DNA of 30,688 nucleotides from a virus: IMG/VR virus record IMGVR_UViG_3300025141_000488, positions 1-30,688 of that record; one strand, 5' to 3'. Positions 9,807 through 18,203 of the stretch are shown here, in pieces. The position numbers and the translations under genes are program-made. How positions within the stretch are numbered: position 1 is the stretch's first letter; each line of letters opens with the position of its first letter. A model generated the notes under the pieces. That model saw only the letters and a list, made by a program, of their open reading frames with translations. It ran no database searches and was not told the DNA's origin.

Positions 9807-11332
9807 TACTCCACTCCTGCTTTCCGCTTGCGCTTGATACCCAAATCCTTGTAGACCTGAACGATCCTTCGTATCCGAAACCATTCAGCTGAAACGTTCT
9901 GCGATACCGTGATGGATGAATGGGGATCATAGCCACTCAATTCAGAATCACGAGACAGGACGCGCACGCTTCCCAGCTTGCCCGTGTCCAGCTCATCCGT
10001 GTTCAGATTAAAGCCCGCACCCTGCTGTGTGACGGTCTGAGTCTGGCCGACGATCCCGGATGACACTTGCTGTAGCTTTATGTCAAACGCGCCAATCGAG
10101 TCGAAGTAGTTGCGTGCAAACAGCCATCTGAGCCGGGATTCTTCACCCTCTGGTGCCTTGGCGCTGGTCGTGAACGAAGCATGAATAGCAGCCGTCGAGG
10201 AGTCATTCACATCCGTGTAAACTTCCGGGTCGTGATCCACAAGCTCGCCAATAAAATCTCCTGCGTGTGGCTTGTTGCTAATCATCGCCGCACAGGCTCG
10301 CTCGTAATACGTGGTGTTGGCCTGGCCACGGAATGGCCCATGCCAGCGCTCCTTTTCCACGTTGTAGACCATGATGTCATTCATATTGGTCTGTGAACTG
10401 CCAAACGGCAGCCATATCCATATTTCGTTCTTAAGCCGGTAATAGATGGCAAAGCTGTTTTTCAGGGCAGCGGGGTTGAGCTGGCCCCAATATCCTTCGT
10501 CCAGGTCAATGGATGCCTTGGTCACGTTCTCTACGCCATCCCACTCGTACACCCCTTCCAGCATTACAAAGAATTGCCGGTTGCCAGGAACCGTCACAAC
10601 GCTGCGGCCCGATAGCGCAGCCTGCTGGGTCTGCTGTTGCAGCTGGTACGGGATCGTGGCGTTGCCCGTAGGCGTCAGCGTGTGGATGCCGTCTGCTGTG
10701 TGAATGGCCAGCGAGTCTGCCACCGGCACAAGCCCGGTGATGTCACTGCCCAGGTTGTAGAAAGACGTGGCACCCCAGGTCTCGATGTCGCCCAGGTCAG
10801 ACCGCCATAGTCGGTCTGTGTTGGCATTTGTGTTGCCCATCCACAGCCGGTTGTCCCAAAAGGCCACGTGCTGGGCTGTCGTGAACCGGCTGTCCACGTC
10901 GAGCAAGGCGAGTCCTGCCCCCGTGCCCGTCCATTTTAGCGGGGCATTTGTGCCGTTGGTGATAACCAGCGTGCCGTTGGCCCCGACCCATGTAAACGGC
11001 TTATCGGCAGTGATTGTCTGACTATTGGTGCGGTCATTCCATGCTGACCCGGAGTACTCCCAGAACACTGCGCCGGCGGCCTTAAACACTGGCTGCGACG
11101 TAGAAGACTCGCGGTATTCCCCCGCAAGCATGACGTTGGGATCGCCGGAAATGGCGTGTTGGCTCCCAGCATAGTTAGCGGACCCGGTGCGCTTCTCACA
11201 TTCCCCCGCCTGCCCGATCCGTACGTTGATCGTATCGGTGCACTGGTCTTCTTCCAGGTTTTCTGGCGGGAGGTTGTAGACTGCACCGGCAGTCCATGGG
11301 CCATGAACAATGGCATCGCCGTCAATAGCCAT
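9806..11332 (-). CDS. Tail hub / DNA-stabilisation-type protein, beta-propeller-like (508 aa)
   Basis: A 508-residue protein begins MAIDGDAIVHGPWTAGAVYNLPP and contains repeated Trp- and Gly-rich beta blades (FWEYSGSAWNDRT, VAFWDNRLWMGN, QFFVMLEGVYEWDG, NEIWIWLPFG). Length, composition and position directly after the adaptor fit the P22 gp10-like hub or 'packaged DNA stabilisation' proteins that plug the head-tail channel (family knowledge; assignment by inference). ATG at 11332 overlaps the adaptor stop as TAATG, and its own stop overlaps the next start as TAATG. GTKTAMAC cores lie at 10215-10222. Confidence 0.7.
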   Translation of the reverse strand: MAIDGDAIVHGPWTAGAVYNLPPENLEEDQCTDTINVRIGQAGECEKRTGSANYAGSQHAISGDPNVMLAGEYRESSTSQPVFKAAGAVFWEYSGSAWNDRTNSQTITADKPFTWVGANGTLVITNGTNAPLKWTGTGAGLALLDVDSRFTTAQHVAFWDNRLWMGNTNANTDRLWRSDLGDIETWGATSFYNLGSDITGLVPVADSLAIHTADGIHTLTPTGNATIPYQLQQQTQQAALSGRSVVTVPGNRQFFVMLEGVYEWDGVENVTKASIDLDEGYWGQLNPAALKNSFAIYYRLKNEIWIWLPFGSSQTNMNDIMVYNVEKERWHGPFRGQANTTYYERACAAMISNKPHAGDFIGELVDHDPEVYTDVNDSSTAAIHASFTTSAKAPEGEESRLRWLFARNYFDSIGAFDIKLQQVSSGIVGQTQTVTQQGAGFNLNTDELDTGKLGSVRVLSRDSELSGYDPHSSITVSQNVSAEWFRIRRIVQVYKDLGIKRKRKAGVE

Positions 11333-12237
11333 TAGGCACTTAGCGATCCTTCCTGCACGAAAAACCCGAAGGCACTACCGCCGCCAAACTTATGGCTGCG
11401 GGCGCGATGGCGATTGCCCCACATGCGTGAGTTTACACGCAGTGCACGGTCTACCTGTCGGTCTGCTTCTTGTCGGTTGATTTGTGCGCCATCGTCATCC
11501 CCCTTTTCCTGCTGGTACAGCGCCGCAGCCGTGTAAACAAGTGCGGGTTGCAGCGGCTGCGGAATCCATCCGTCGAGTGCGGTGGAGTCATCGTCGGATG
11601 TCCAATCGGGGATATAGGCGTAGTACCGGTAGCGGAAAGTTTCATTGGAGGTATCGTGCAGCGGGAACACAGCCACCAGCTGGTACCCCGTGTTGGAGTC
11701 AGCGCCCTCCGGGATGATCCAGCGGGCATCTCCCGTCTCGTTTTGATCGGGGTCGGCTTCATCCATTTCGTCCCAGCTGGCAATGGCCAGGACTCGGTTG
11801 TTCGTTTCGTCGCGCCAGCTGTAGGGAGACAATACATCACTGGCCAGTTGATACTGGCGCGTGACGACATCAGAAACAACGGTGGACGAGACGCCACCAA
11901 CGGAAAGGGTGCCACTAAAATCCGTCGTTTTTGACGTGGTGTAGTGGATGATGGTTGGCGCGTTGGTCACATCGTAGGACGCGGCAATGGTGCCAGAATT
12001 GGTACCATCCGTAATGGTATTTCCAACGGCAAACGAGCCCCCGGAAATGTTTTTCACCGTTACGGTATGCGTCGTGGTGAGCGTGCCCTGTTTATATAAC
12101 CACCACCAGTCCGCCAGTGCACCCAGCTCTTTGGCCCCCATATTGAGGTAGAGCCGCATCTGGTCCTTGAACGTAGTGCTGGTTTCGTCCAAGCCCACCC
12201 GCTTTAACGCCATGGTGTAGGCTTCAGTTAGTGTCAC
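11332..12237 (-). CDS. Head-tail adaptor / tail-tubular-A-like protein (301 aa)
   Basis: The N-terminus (TLTEAYTMALKRVGLDE, then YLNMGAKELGALADWWWL) has the helical layout and 'WW' patch typical of head-tail adaptors of short-tailed phages (P22 gp4 / T7 gp11-type, recalled). Residues about 50-120 form a Ser/Thr-rich beta insertion (VTVKNISGGSFAVGNTITDG). The C-terminal half has WIPQPLQPALVYTAAALYQQ and a helical tail. The start is GTG at 12237; an in-frame ATG lies eight codons later. It sits between capsid-type genes and the hub, as expected for the ring that joins the portal to the tail. GTKTAMAC cores occur at 11431-11438 and 11531-11538. Confidence 0.65.
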   Translation of the reverse strand: MTLTEAYTMALKRVGLDETSTTFKDQMRLYLNMGAKELGALADWWWLYKQGTLTTTHTVTVKNISGGSFAVGNTITDGTNSGTIAASYDVTNAPTIIHYTTSKTTDFSGTLSVGGVSSTVVSDVVTRQYQLASDVLSPYSWRDETNNRVLAIASWDEMDEADPDQNETGDARWIIPEGADSNTGYQLVAVFPLHDTSNETFRYRYYAYIPDWTSDDDSTALDGWIPQPLQPALVYTAAALYQQEKGDDDGAQINRQEADRQVDRALRVNSRMWGNRHRARSHKFGGGSAFGFFVQEGSLSA

Positions 12238-12268
12238 CTCATGCGCTCAGTCTCCCACTCTCCCCCGG

Positions 12269-12496
12269 TTAAATCAGATTTGCCCACGCGCCATTCTCGT
12301 AGGCTTGCAGCTTATTGGTCGACGCGTTGTAGATAACCATGCCATTGCTGGCTGTTAGGGCATCTCGTTCAGTCGTCGTCAAATTTGCGAGAGTGACGTA
12401 CGACCCCAACACGATGGTCTCAACCTGGATCGTGCCCAACGTGGCAGCATCCCCAGAAAAGGATGCCGCCTGTATCTGTTTGAACTTCTCGGCCAT
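12269..12496 (-). CDS. Small virion/appendage-type protein (75 aa)
   Basis: This 75-residue protein carries the segment TTTERDALTASNGMVIYN followed by ASTNKLQAYENGAWANL. The motif is common near the ends of phage fibres and appendage proteins (recalled pattern), so this may be a small fibre, chaperone or decoration subunit. The ATG directly follows the upstream stop (TAG then ATG at 12496), with no spacer. Function otherwise unknown. Confidence 0.6.
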   Translation of the reverse strand: MAEKFKQIQAASFSGDAATLGTIQVETIVLGSYVTLANLTTTERDALTASNGMVIYNASTNKLQAYENGAWANLI

Positions 12497-12847
12497 CTAC
12501 ATCTGCGCGATGTCGGCGTACTCTTCGGCTTGGCTGGACGGGTTGCTGTTTCTCTGGTTCCACTGCGCCAGCCATTCGGCCACAGCTTCCGATCCTTCTT
12601 CAGTTTTGGCCTGTGATGCCTTCGGCTGAAACCCTTCCGGCTGCACGATCTCGCCCACTGAATACGCAATGCGCTTGGCGTCCTGGTTGGACTGGGTAGG
12701 CGGTGACTTCTTAATGGCCCCGCCCACACCCAATGCTTCTCGCATCGCCTTCTGTGCCTCGGGGCCAGCTTTCTGAATCATGCCCACCAGCTCGTCAACC
12801 GCCGTGGACCCCTCCTGGTTCTCTGTGGGTGCTTTCTTCTCGGCCAT
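12497..12847 (-). CDS. Small hypothetical virion-operon protein (116 aa)
   Basis: The start is placed at ATG 12847 (MAEKKAPTENQEGS) because GGAG lies about 8 nt upstream; the longer frame from 12883 would start inside a strong hairpin. The protein is hydrophilic and helical, with a Gln/Asn-rich C-terminus (WLAQWNQRNSNPSSQAEEY). It lies just downstream of the probable decoration gene, separated from it by the hairpin at 12872-12902. No family is recognised. Confidence 0.55.
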   Translation of the reverse strand: MAEKKAPTENQEGSTAVDELVGMIQKAGPEAQKAMREALGVGGAIKKSPPTQSNQDAKRIAYSVGEIVQPEGFQPKASQAKTEEGSEAVAEWLAQWNQRNSNPSSQAEEYADIAQM

Positions 12848-12871
12848 AATATCTCCGTTGTGTTGTTTGAT

Positions 12872-12902
12872 GAAGGCGGACACAAAAAATGTGTCCGCCT
12901 TC
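12872..12902 (-). terminator. 12-bp perfect hairpin between capsid-type genes
   Basis: GAAGGCGGACAC (12872-12883) is perfectly complementary to GTGTCCGCCTTC (12891-12902), with a 7-nt A/T loop. It lies just after the stop of the 263-residue gene. No clear T-run follows on the minus-strand transcript, so it may act as an RNA-stabilising or partial-termination hairpin rather than a full terminator. Confidence 0.6.
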
Positions 12903-12910
12903 GTTATTTG

Positions 12911-13702
12911 CTACGGCGTTAGGCCCTGTAGGACAACGCCCACATGAGCATCGTCATCCGATGCATACGTAGTGTAACCCACCAAAGGCTCAGTTTCAGC
13001 ATCCTTCAACTGAACATGGCCAGCGTCACTGTCGGACAGCGTAGTATTTACTCCAATAGCAAGAGCGCCATCACATGAAATCAAGGCGATTCCAGCAGTC
13101 TGGAACCATCCATAGTAATTGGCGGTAAATGCAATAGGAGAAACCCCAGCAATAATATAATCCGCTGTGCCAACAGCAGCTCTCAGGTTATACCACAGTC
13201 CACCGGTAATTGCGATGTCAGACGCAATAGTCAAGGTGACTTTGATTGGATCATACAGCTCAATGTCTACCTTGCCAGAGGTCGTAAAATCCGTCGCACT
13301 GTTGCTTTTGATTCGATACTGAATCCCCTCGCCAGTGCCATCTCCTCCATCATTGGCGATTTGCAGATATGCCCCGGCATACTGGTCCTTCGTTATGCTT
13401 GCGAGGGTAATCTGGAGCTTCGTCGAACCAGCCGCAGGAGAGAATCCGTTAGCGGCAGCGATTACGATATTATCTGTTTCGACCAGACAGGTAGCCGAAA
13501 CATCCTGGGAAACCAATTCAGAAGCGTTGATAGCCGCAGCGGTATACCCGTAACGGAAGACCCTGCCATCTGCAAACTCCAACTTATCGCCAATGGCAGC
13601 CTTGGGAGTAGAAGACTCGTCGTAAATCCCTTGGCCGGTGCTTGCCCCGTCTCCGTCGCCGCCAATGCGATTGGTGATATTGTTGCGATTTAAGTAACTC
13701 AT
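12911..13702 (-). CDS. Probable capsid decoration / head-associated protein (263 aa)
   Basis: The protein lies immediately downstream of the major capsid gene. It has the pattern GDKLEFADGRVFRYGYTAAA near residue 40, a beta-rich Gly/Ala/Thr body, NYYGWFQTAGIA around residue 195, and VGYTTYASDDDAHVGVVL near the end. Phage genes in this place with an 'F.DGR.FRY...WVQ..G' layout are usually annotated as hypothetical head or decoration proteins (recalled pattern). The ribosome binding site is GAGG upstream of ATG 13702. Hairpins lie on both sides, which may set its dose relative to capsid. The function is an inference from position and composition. Confidence 0.6.
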   Translation of the reverse strand: MSYLNRNNITNRIGGDGDGASTGQGIYDESSTPKAAIGDKLEFADGRVFRYGYTAAAINASELVSQDVSATCLVETDNIVIAAANGFSPAAGSTKLQITLASITKDQYAGAYLQIANDGGDGTGEGIQYRIKSNSATDFTTSGKVDIELYDPIKVTLTIASDIAITGGLWYNLRAAVGTADYIIAGVSPIAFTANYYGWFQTAGIALISCDGALAIGVNTTLSDSDAGHVQLKDAETEPLVGYTTYASDDDAHVGVVLQGLTP

Positions 13703-13737
13703 TTCTTACATCCTCTCCCCTGTGAGCAGGGTATGAA

Positions 13738-13803
13738 CCCCCATTGGCTTGGGGGCAAGGTTATTGAGCCGCCGTCAGACAGGATTCCCTGGCGACGGCG
13801 GCT
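13738..13803 (-). terminator. Two hairpins after the major capsid gene
   Basis: On the minus-strand transcript the first hairpin has 10-bp arms AGCCGCCGTC/GACGGCGGCT (13794-13803 with 13767-13776), and its loop can itself pair CAGG with CCTG. The second follows at 13738-13755 (CCCCCA/TGGGGG). No long T-run follows either. They probably terminate part of the transcripts or protect the capsid mRNA 3' end. Confidence 0.6.
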
Positions 13804-13811
13804 ATTGCGTC

Positions 13812-14810
13812 TTATGCGCAGTCAAAGAGCACGCCCTGACGGGCGCGATGATTTGTGACCATCTGAATCCCGACCACGACAAACGCCACCTTGGCCATCT
13901 GGTTCGACGGCTCCTTAAACGGTGTCTTGGCGAAGTTGAGACCCGACTGGATCTTGAGCTTCAGGTACTTGGTGTTAAGCATGTAAAGGTCGTCGGACGC
14001 GCAATCGCGATCCGGGATGACGGGGGCACCACGAAACGTGATGTCACCTTCAGCGCCGATTCCGTGGTTGGGTCCAGACCGATTGCCACTGGCCACGAAG
14101 CGCGTGTAGCCAGTGCCTTCGAAAATCTCTTCATACGAGCCGTACAGCGAGTACGAAGTGATAATCAGATTGGGCTTGTCGTTGCCCTCACTAATGCTGT
14201 TCCACAACGTGCCCATGCGCACGGGGCCGTTATAGCGATCAGTGCTCTTCGTCACAAAGGACGTGTACGTCCCGGTCGTGAAATCCAGGCGACCGTTCTC
14301 CCACCACGTGTTGGTGGCAGCAGAGATTCCGCCCAGCGTAGTGCCGGACGACTGTGCGCAAATGTCCTGCAAGCCCAGCATAGACTTGCCAGACTGTGAG
14401 GACAGCGCCGCCTGGTTCATGGTGTCGAATGAACCCTGCATGGCCTGCGTCGTCTTTGCGGTCAGCAACTTCTCGGAGCCCGCAGCCTTGCGTGACTCCA
14501 TCTCTTCCGTCATCGAAATGACGATAGGTGTGGCATTGTAGCGCGGTGTGTAGAAAGCCGCCGTGATGCCGTCCATGGCATCGGTGTTCAGCACGTCGTA
14601 TCCGTCGAACCACTCAGAGCTACCAAGCCCATACATCAAATCCTCTTGGTACTCCTTGCCGCCGGTCTCAACTTCGAGCACGCCGGAGCGACGGAAACGA
14701 CCGATAGTCGGATAGTTGTCGGAAATGTTATCCGTCAACCTCTTCCGCTTGGCACGCATCGTGAGTGTCCACGCTGCATCCCAGGTTTCGGTGGTCGATA
14801 CAGCAACCAT
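13812..14810 (-). CDS. Major capsid protein
   Basis: This 332-residue protein follows the scaffold-like gene and has the layout of uncharacterised 'phage major capsid protein' families. There is an N-terminal helix-rich arm (RAKRKRLTDNISDNYP), then TMNQAALSSQSG, WWENGRLDF, a core with NLIITSYSLYGSYEEIF, and a C-terminal stretch FRGAPVIPDRDC, LYMLNTKYLKL and SNQMAKVAFVVVG. The pattern 'RG.PVI.D..C......LNT.YL.L' near the end is typical of such capsid proteins (recalled). The ribosome binding site GGAG, 8 nt before the ATG, is buried in a small hairpin (14817-14839). It should form the icosahedral shell, probably with an HK97-type fold (inference). Confidence 0.85.
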   Translation of the reverse strand: MVAVSTTETWDAAWTLTMRAKRKRLTDNISDNYPTIGRFRRSGVLEVETGGKEYQEDLMYGLGSSEWFDGYDVLNTDAMDGITAAFYTPRYNATPIVISMTEEMESRKAAGSEKLLTAKTTQAMQGSFDTMNQAALSSQSGKSMLGLQDICAQSSGTTLGGISAATNTWWENGRLDFTTGTYTSFVTKSTDRYNGPVRMGTLWNSISEGNDKPNLIITSYSLYGSYEEIFEGTGYTRFVASGNRSGPNHGIGAEGDITFRGAPVIPDRDCASDDLYMLNTKYLKLKIQSGLNFAKTPFKEPSNQMAKVAFVVVGIQMVTNHRARQGVLFDCA

Positions 14811-14816
14811 TTAAAC

Positions 14817-14839
14817 GTCTCCATGTCGTTATTGGAGAC
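14817..14839 (-). promoter_or_regulatory. Hairpin that pairs with the capsid ribosome binding site
   Basis: On the minus-strand mRNA, GUCUCC (14839-14834) can pair with GGAGAC (14822-14817) across an 11-nt loop. GGAG is the ribosome binding site for the capsid ATG at 14810. A 6-bp stem is modest, so it could tune rather than block translation. Confidence 0.45.
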
Positions 14840-14844
14840 CTGAC

Positions 14845-15708
14845 TTATTCGAACCCCAACTTTTGCAGTCCTGCCGCCAACTGGGCGGGAGTCAGCTCTC
14901 CATCGTCTGCGTTGTCCGCGCCCACGACCCCTTGCAGGGCTGTGCGCGAAGAGGCGTCAGACCGGACTTGCCGCTCGGTGGCTGCCAATTCCTGAGATTT
15001 TGCCGCTGCTTTACCGGAAGCCAGCTCAAAGGCTTCTTTGACGGTATACGCAGAACGAGTCGCGGGATTCTCCACACTGATGAGTGCCTTAATCTGCGGG
15101 GCATACGAATCGAGTTCCGTTCCGTACGCTTCGCGGGCCTCAACTACTTGTGTGTTTAAACCCTGTGACTGACTCTGCACGTGACTTTGCGCCATAACAC
15201 TTACGGCTTCCCGCAGCTGTTGAAGCTCACTTTGGGTGGCTTCGTGCTGCGATCCGCTCACGGCTTTGATAATGTCGGATACGACATCGACCGCGCCCGC
15301 GTCTTCACCCAGCCTGCGACGAAGATCCTCTAAGGGGTCCGCTGCTTGCTGAGCTGGAGTTGCCTGTGTGTTCTGCTGCTGGGCTGCCTGTCCCTGCAAG
15401 TGTTCCAGGTTACGTCGCATTTCTGCGAGTTCCTGGGTCTTGCGGGTGTAGTCGCCCTGTAAATCACGCTCTCGTCCTTTGGCCCATTCCTGGGCTTTCT
15501 GGTACTCTGGCGGTAGTGATTCAGGATCTGCAGTGCCGAAATCGACAGTGCTCGGGTTGAAGTCGGTGGTTCCTTCGTCAGACGACGTGGAGGTCGTTTC
15601 CGGTGCTTCCTGTCCGTTGGCTGGCACATCAAGGTCTGCGCCAAGATCAAACCCAGCGTCGGAGTCGGTATCGACGGTTCCAGTGGAATCCGCTTCTACT
15701 TCTGCCAT
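14845..15708 (-). CDS. Scaffold-like protein (287 aa)
   Basis: The protein is very acidic at the N-terminus (about 60 residues rich in D, E, S and T), then helical and coiled-coil-like with many Gln and Glu residues (ELAEMRRNLEHLQGQAAQQQ). It ends in a small acidic motif (DDGELTPAQLAAGLQKLGF). Composition and position directly upstream of the major capsid gene fit a phage scaffolding protein that shapes the procapsid and then leaves. No protease motif is visible. The ribosome binding site is AGGA upstream of ATG 15708, just after the stop of the zinc-ribbon gene. A GTTTAAAC core lies at 15154-15161. Confidence 0.75.
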   Translation of the reverse strand: MAEVEADSTGTVDTDSDAGFDLGADLDVPANGQEAPETTSTSSDEGTTDFNPSTVDFGTADPESLPPEYQKAQEWAKGRERDLQGDYTRKTQELAEMRRNLEHLQGQAAQQQNTQATPAQQAADPLEDLRRRLGEDAGAVDVVSDIIKAVSGSQHEATQSELQQLREAVSVMAQSHVQSQSQGLNTQVVEAREAYGTELDSYAPQIKALISVENPATRSAYTVKEAFELASGKAAAKSQELAATERQVRSDASSRTALQGVVGADNADDGELTPAQLAAGLQKLGFE

Positions 15709-15718
15709 TGTTTTTTTC

Positions 15719-16117
15719 CTACTCGTTTAAACTGCGCAGGTCATCTACCCACACAGTGTTGGAAGCCTCGGGTGCTTTGGGTTGAGGTCTCCAGTGGTTG
15801 CGCGAACCTCCTACGGGGTCCGCGCCTTCTATTACGCCCATTTCGCGCATTAGCTGCTGCTTATGGCCGTAGTCTTGCACCACACATCCCAACCCTTCCT
15901 CGTATTTGCCATACATGGATGACTTGGATGGATGGATAAAATTGCGGCGCTGGCTGATGATCTTCTCCGCTGCATGGCCGCACGCGCACGCGATTGTGGT
16001 CGTAACGGCCAGTCTCGACGCAAAGAACACATCTTCAGTTACAGCACCGCATTTGCCACAGGCGTAGTCCACCAGTGTGGGGTGAGCGCCGCCTTTCATG
16101 TTCACCTTGTAAGCCAT
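15719..16117 (-). CDS. Zinc-ribbon protein between portal and scaffold (132 aa)
   Basis: Cysteines C20, C23, C44 and C46 (CGKC and CACG) form a four-Cys ribbon of the FmdB / rubredoxin-like type. The C-terminal half is hydrophilic. Small zinc-ribbon proteins at this place in the head-gene cluster occur in other short-tailed environmental phages (recalled); their role is unknown, possibly in head assembly. ATG 16117 overlaps the portal stop as TGATG. A GTTTAAAC core (15725-15732) lies at its 3' end. Confidence 0.7.
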   Translation of the reverse strand: MAYKVNMKGGAHPTLVDYACGKCGAVTEDVFFASRLAVTTTIACACGHAAEKIISQRRNFIHPSKSSMYGKYEEGLGCVVQDYGHKQQLMREMGVIEGADPVGGSRNHWRPQPKAPEASNTVWVDDLRSLNE

Positions 16118-18201
16118 CAGTTCTGATCCGGGTTGACGTTGACTTTTTGGCCGATGGTCTGCGCAGAGCTGCGCACGGCTGAATCCACAGCGCCAGTGGC
16201 GGCCTGCACGGCTGCCAGCGGTGAACCACCGTTGCCGCCAGGAGCTGCCGCGCCCGTTCCCTGCGCGGGCCGCAAGCCCTGCGCCTTGGATTGCAGCGCT
16301 TCCTCGTGCTGCTGCATGTGTAGTTGGACGAACTGCGCCACGATCTGCTGGAGATGTGGAGGCAACTGTGTAAACTGCGGGCCACCGATGATTTGTCCGT
16401 GCTGCTCCAAATGCACCCGGTGATTTTCGTCGGGGTGGACCTGCAGCGGCTGGCCGCCGCTTAGCTGATTCATCTGCAACATGGCGGTGTTTTCCAGCTG
16501 TGCAGCTCGCACAGCATCTGCGTGCACGCGGTCGCCCAAGAACCTCTCGACGTTGGGCACCCGGAAAGCCTGCAATAGGAGCTTTAGCGATTCCTGGCGT
16601 GGCACTTCGGGGATCTGCACCAAGTAGTTGAACAGGGCCAGCGCATCGTCACGCTCGAGCTGGTCGTACAACGGCTTCATCGACCCGGCCTCGATGTCTA
16701 CGCGGAATCGGGCTTTGAGCATGTCGCCCCGCACGGCATGAAACACGGGGTCGTAATCGTCGTGCGCTGTGTTGATGATGAAGTTTTCGGGCGTGTATCG
16801 AGCGTCAGCGAAGATCCGCAGATTGTTGTAGGTAATCTTTTCAAACACACGGGCCACCTCGTCCTGCAACCACTCTCGATTGAGCTGGCCGAAAGAAGCG
16901 TTGAGGGCGGACTGCGTAGCCGTCACCCGAGACCCACCGACGCTGGTGGTGCCCACGTGGAGCGTCTGCTCCTCGTAGTTACGGAGATCGGATTCCGCCC
17001 CCAACTGATCTGGCAGAATGTTGCCTGTCAGCAGTTCGCGGAAACTGTTGTTCGGGTCGTTACTCCAGATGATGTGGCCGTCCTCGGCCTTTTGCAGCTC
17101 TTCATCGACGTTGGGGTTTATGCTTTTTTCACGCTGGTTGCCGACGATGATTCGAGCGCCCCGCTTTAGGTTGTCCATGCGGCGGGACATAGACTCGATG
17201 ATGCCCAGCTGCGACACTTCGCCGTAGGCCATCATGGGCAGACCGTAGAGGCCGTCGAATGAGTGATCGAACTTCATAGGGATGTAAGGAAAGCCCTGGT
17301 CAACCAAAAATCCCCCAGTCGGCGTAAACCCGACCGTGCGTTCCTCCCCTGTGAACGGGTCGGCCTCAGTAATGGTCCGCCCCGCTAAGAACGGGTGTTC
17401 CACGTCCTCGATAGGTTGCTCAACACCCTCGGCAAACGTGTACATGCGCTTGTGGATTCGGTCATGGATTTCGTTGAGCACGACATACTTGCCCTCGATC
17501 CGCGTATCCTTGACGGCCTGCTGCTCTTCCTCGTTTAGGTTGGGCGACCGGCTAATGTCCTCCAGCATCGCTTCCTGGGCCTCTTCGTCAGACAAAGGCT
17601 GAATCTTGTTTCGCTCTTTCGACTTCTTGAACCGCGAGTCCTCCATCACGAACTCAAGCGGAGCCAGCATCCGTTCACGCACAAACCGGGCCTGCCCAAA
17701 GTCATGCGGGGGCGTCAGCGGGTCAGGGAAGATGTCGAACGGTGACCGGCGTTGCACGAACACCATGCCGTTGGCCAGTGAATCGTTGGCCACATAGGGC
17801 GGCACCAGATCCTCGTCGCCGGGTGGGTTTACACCCATCTTCACCCAGCCGATGTTGCAGTACAGCGCATCGAAGATCTGCTGCTGCACTTCTCGCTTGG
17901 CGTTTTGCAGGTGCAGCGCATCGTTGGCAATGCGCTCCATGATTTCCGTTTGGAACTCCAGCGTTTGCTCTTCGACACGCAGAAGCACACGCGGGTTGAA
18001 AAACGCCGTAGACGCAATGATCTGGCGGGTCAACGGATAGAAGCGACTGATTTTTCGCTGCTTGTCCTCTTCCACTGTCAGCTGCTTAAACTCAAGCCGG
18101 TACATATCCAGCAAGCGTTTCCACAGCTTGTGCTTTGGAGCCATGTAGCGATTTGTGGCGTCTATCTGCTTCTGCCAGAAATCAACGTCTTTTTGCTTCA
18201 C
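16117..18201 (-). CDS. Portal protein
   Basis: This is a large portal of about 694 residues that forms the dodecameric DNA channel and docks terminase. Recognisable segments are the N-terminal helices (DVDFWQKQIDATNRYMAPK), RRSPFDIFPDPLTPPHDFGQ, GFPYIPMKFDHSFDGLYGLP, ESMSRRMDNLKRGARII, and a Gln/Ala/Pro-rich C-terminus after LQVHPDENHRVHLEQHGQI. Length and pattern match large portals of short-tailed phages. GTG at 18201 is preferred as start because AAGGG lies 7 nt upstream and it nearly abuts the upstream stop; a GTG at 18240 would add 13 residues and a 37-nt overlap. GTKTAMAC cores lie at 16368-16375 and 17827-17834. Confidence 0.85.
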   Translation of the reverse strand: MKQKDVDFWQKQIDATNRYMAPKHKLWKRLLDMYRLEFKQLTVEEDKQRKISRFYPLTRQIIASTAFFNPRVLLRVEEQTLEFQTEIMERIANDALHLQNAKREVQQQIFDALYCNIGWVKMGVNPPGDEDLVPPYVANDSLANGMVFVQRRSPFDIFPDPLTPPHDFGQARFVRERMLAPLEFVMEDSRFKKSKERNKIQPLSDEEAQEAMLEDISRSPNLNEEEQQAVKDTRIEGKYVVLNEIHDRIHKRMYTFAEGVEQPIEDVEHPFLAGRTITEADPFTGEERTVGFTPTGGFLVDQGFPYIPMKFDHSFDGLYGLPMMAYGEVSQLGIIESMSRRMDNLKRGARIIVGNQREKSINPNVDEELQKAEDGHIIWSNDPNNSFRELLTGNILPDQLGAESDLRNYEEQTLHVGTTSVGGSRVTATQSALNASFGQLNREWLQDEVARVFEKITYNNLRIFADARYTPENFIINTAHDDYDPVFHAVRGDMLKARFRVDIEAGSMKPLYDQLERDDALALFNYLVQIPEVPRQESLKLLLQAFRVPNVERFLGDRVHADAVRAAQLENTAMLQMNQLSGGQPLQVHPDENHRVHLEQHGQIIGGPQFTQLPPHLQQIVAQFVQLHMQQHEEALQSKAQGLRPAQGTGAAAPGGNGGSPLAAVQAATGAVDSAVRSSAQTIGQKVNVNPDQN

Positions 18202-18203
18202 AG

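Noticed and set aside
9807-9884. Longer start for the 23-residue-repeat protein at 9884
   Set aside because: It would overlap the hub gene by 79 nt; ATG 9806 overlaps the hub stop as TAATG with AGGAG upstream, like its neighbours.
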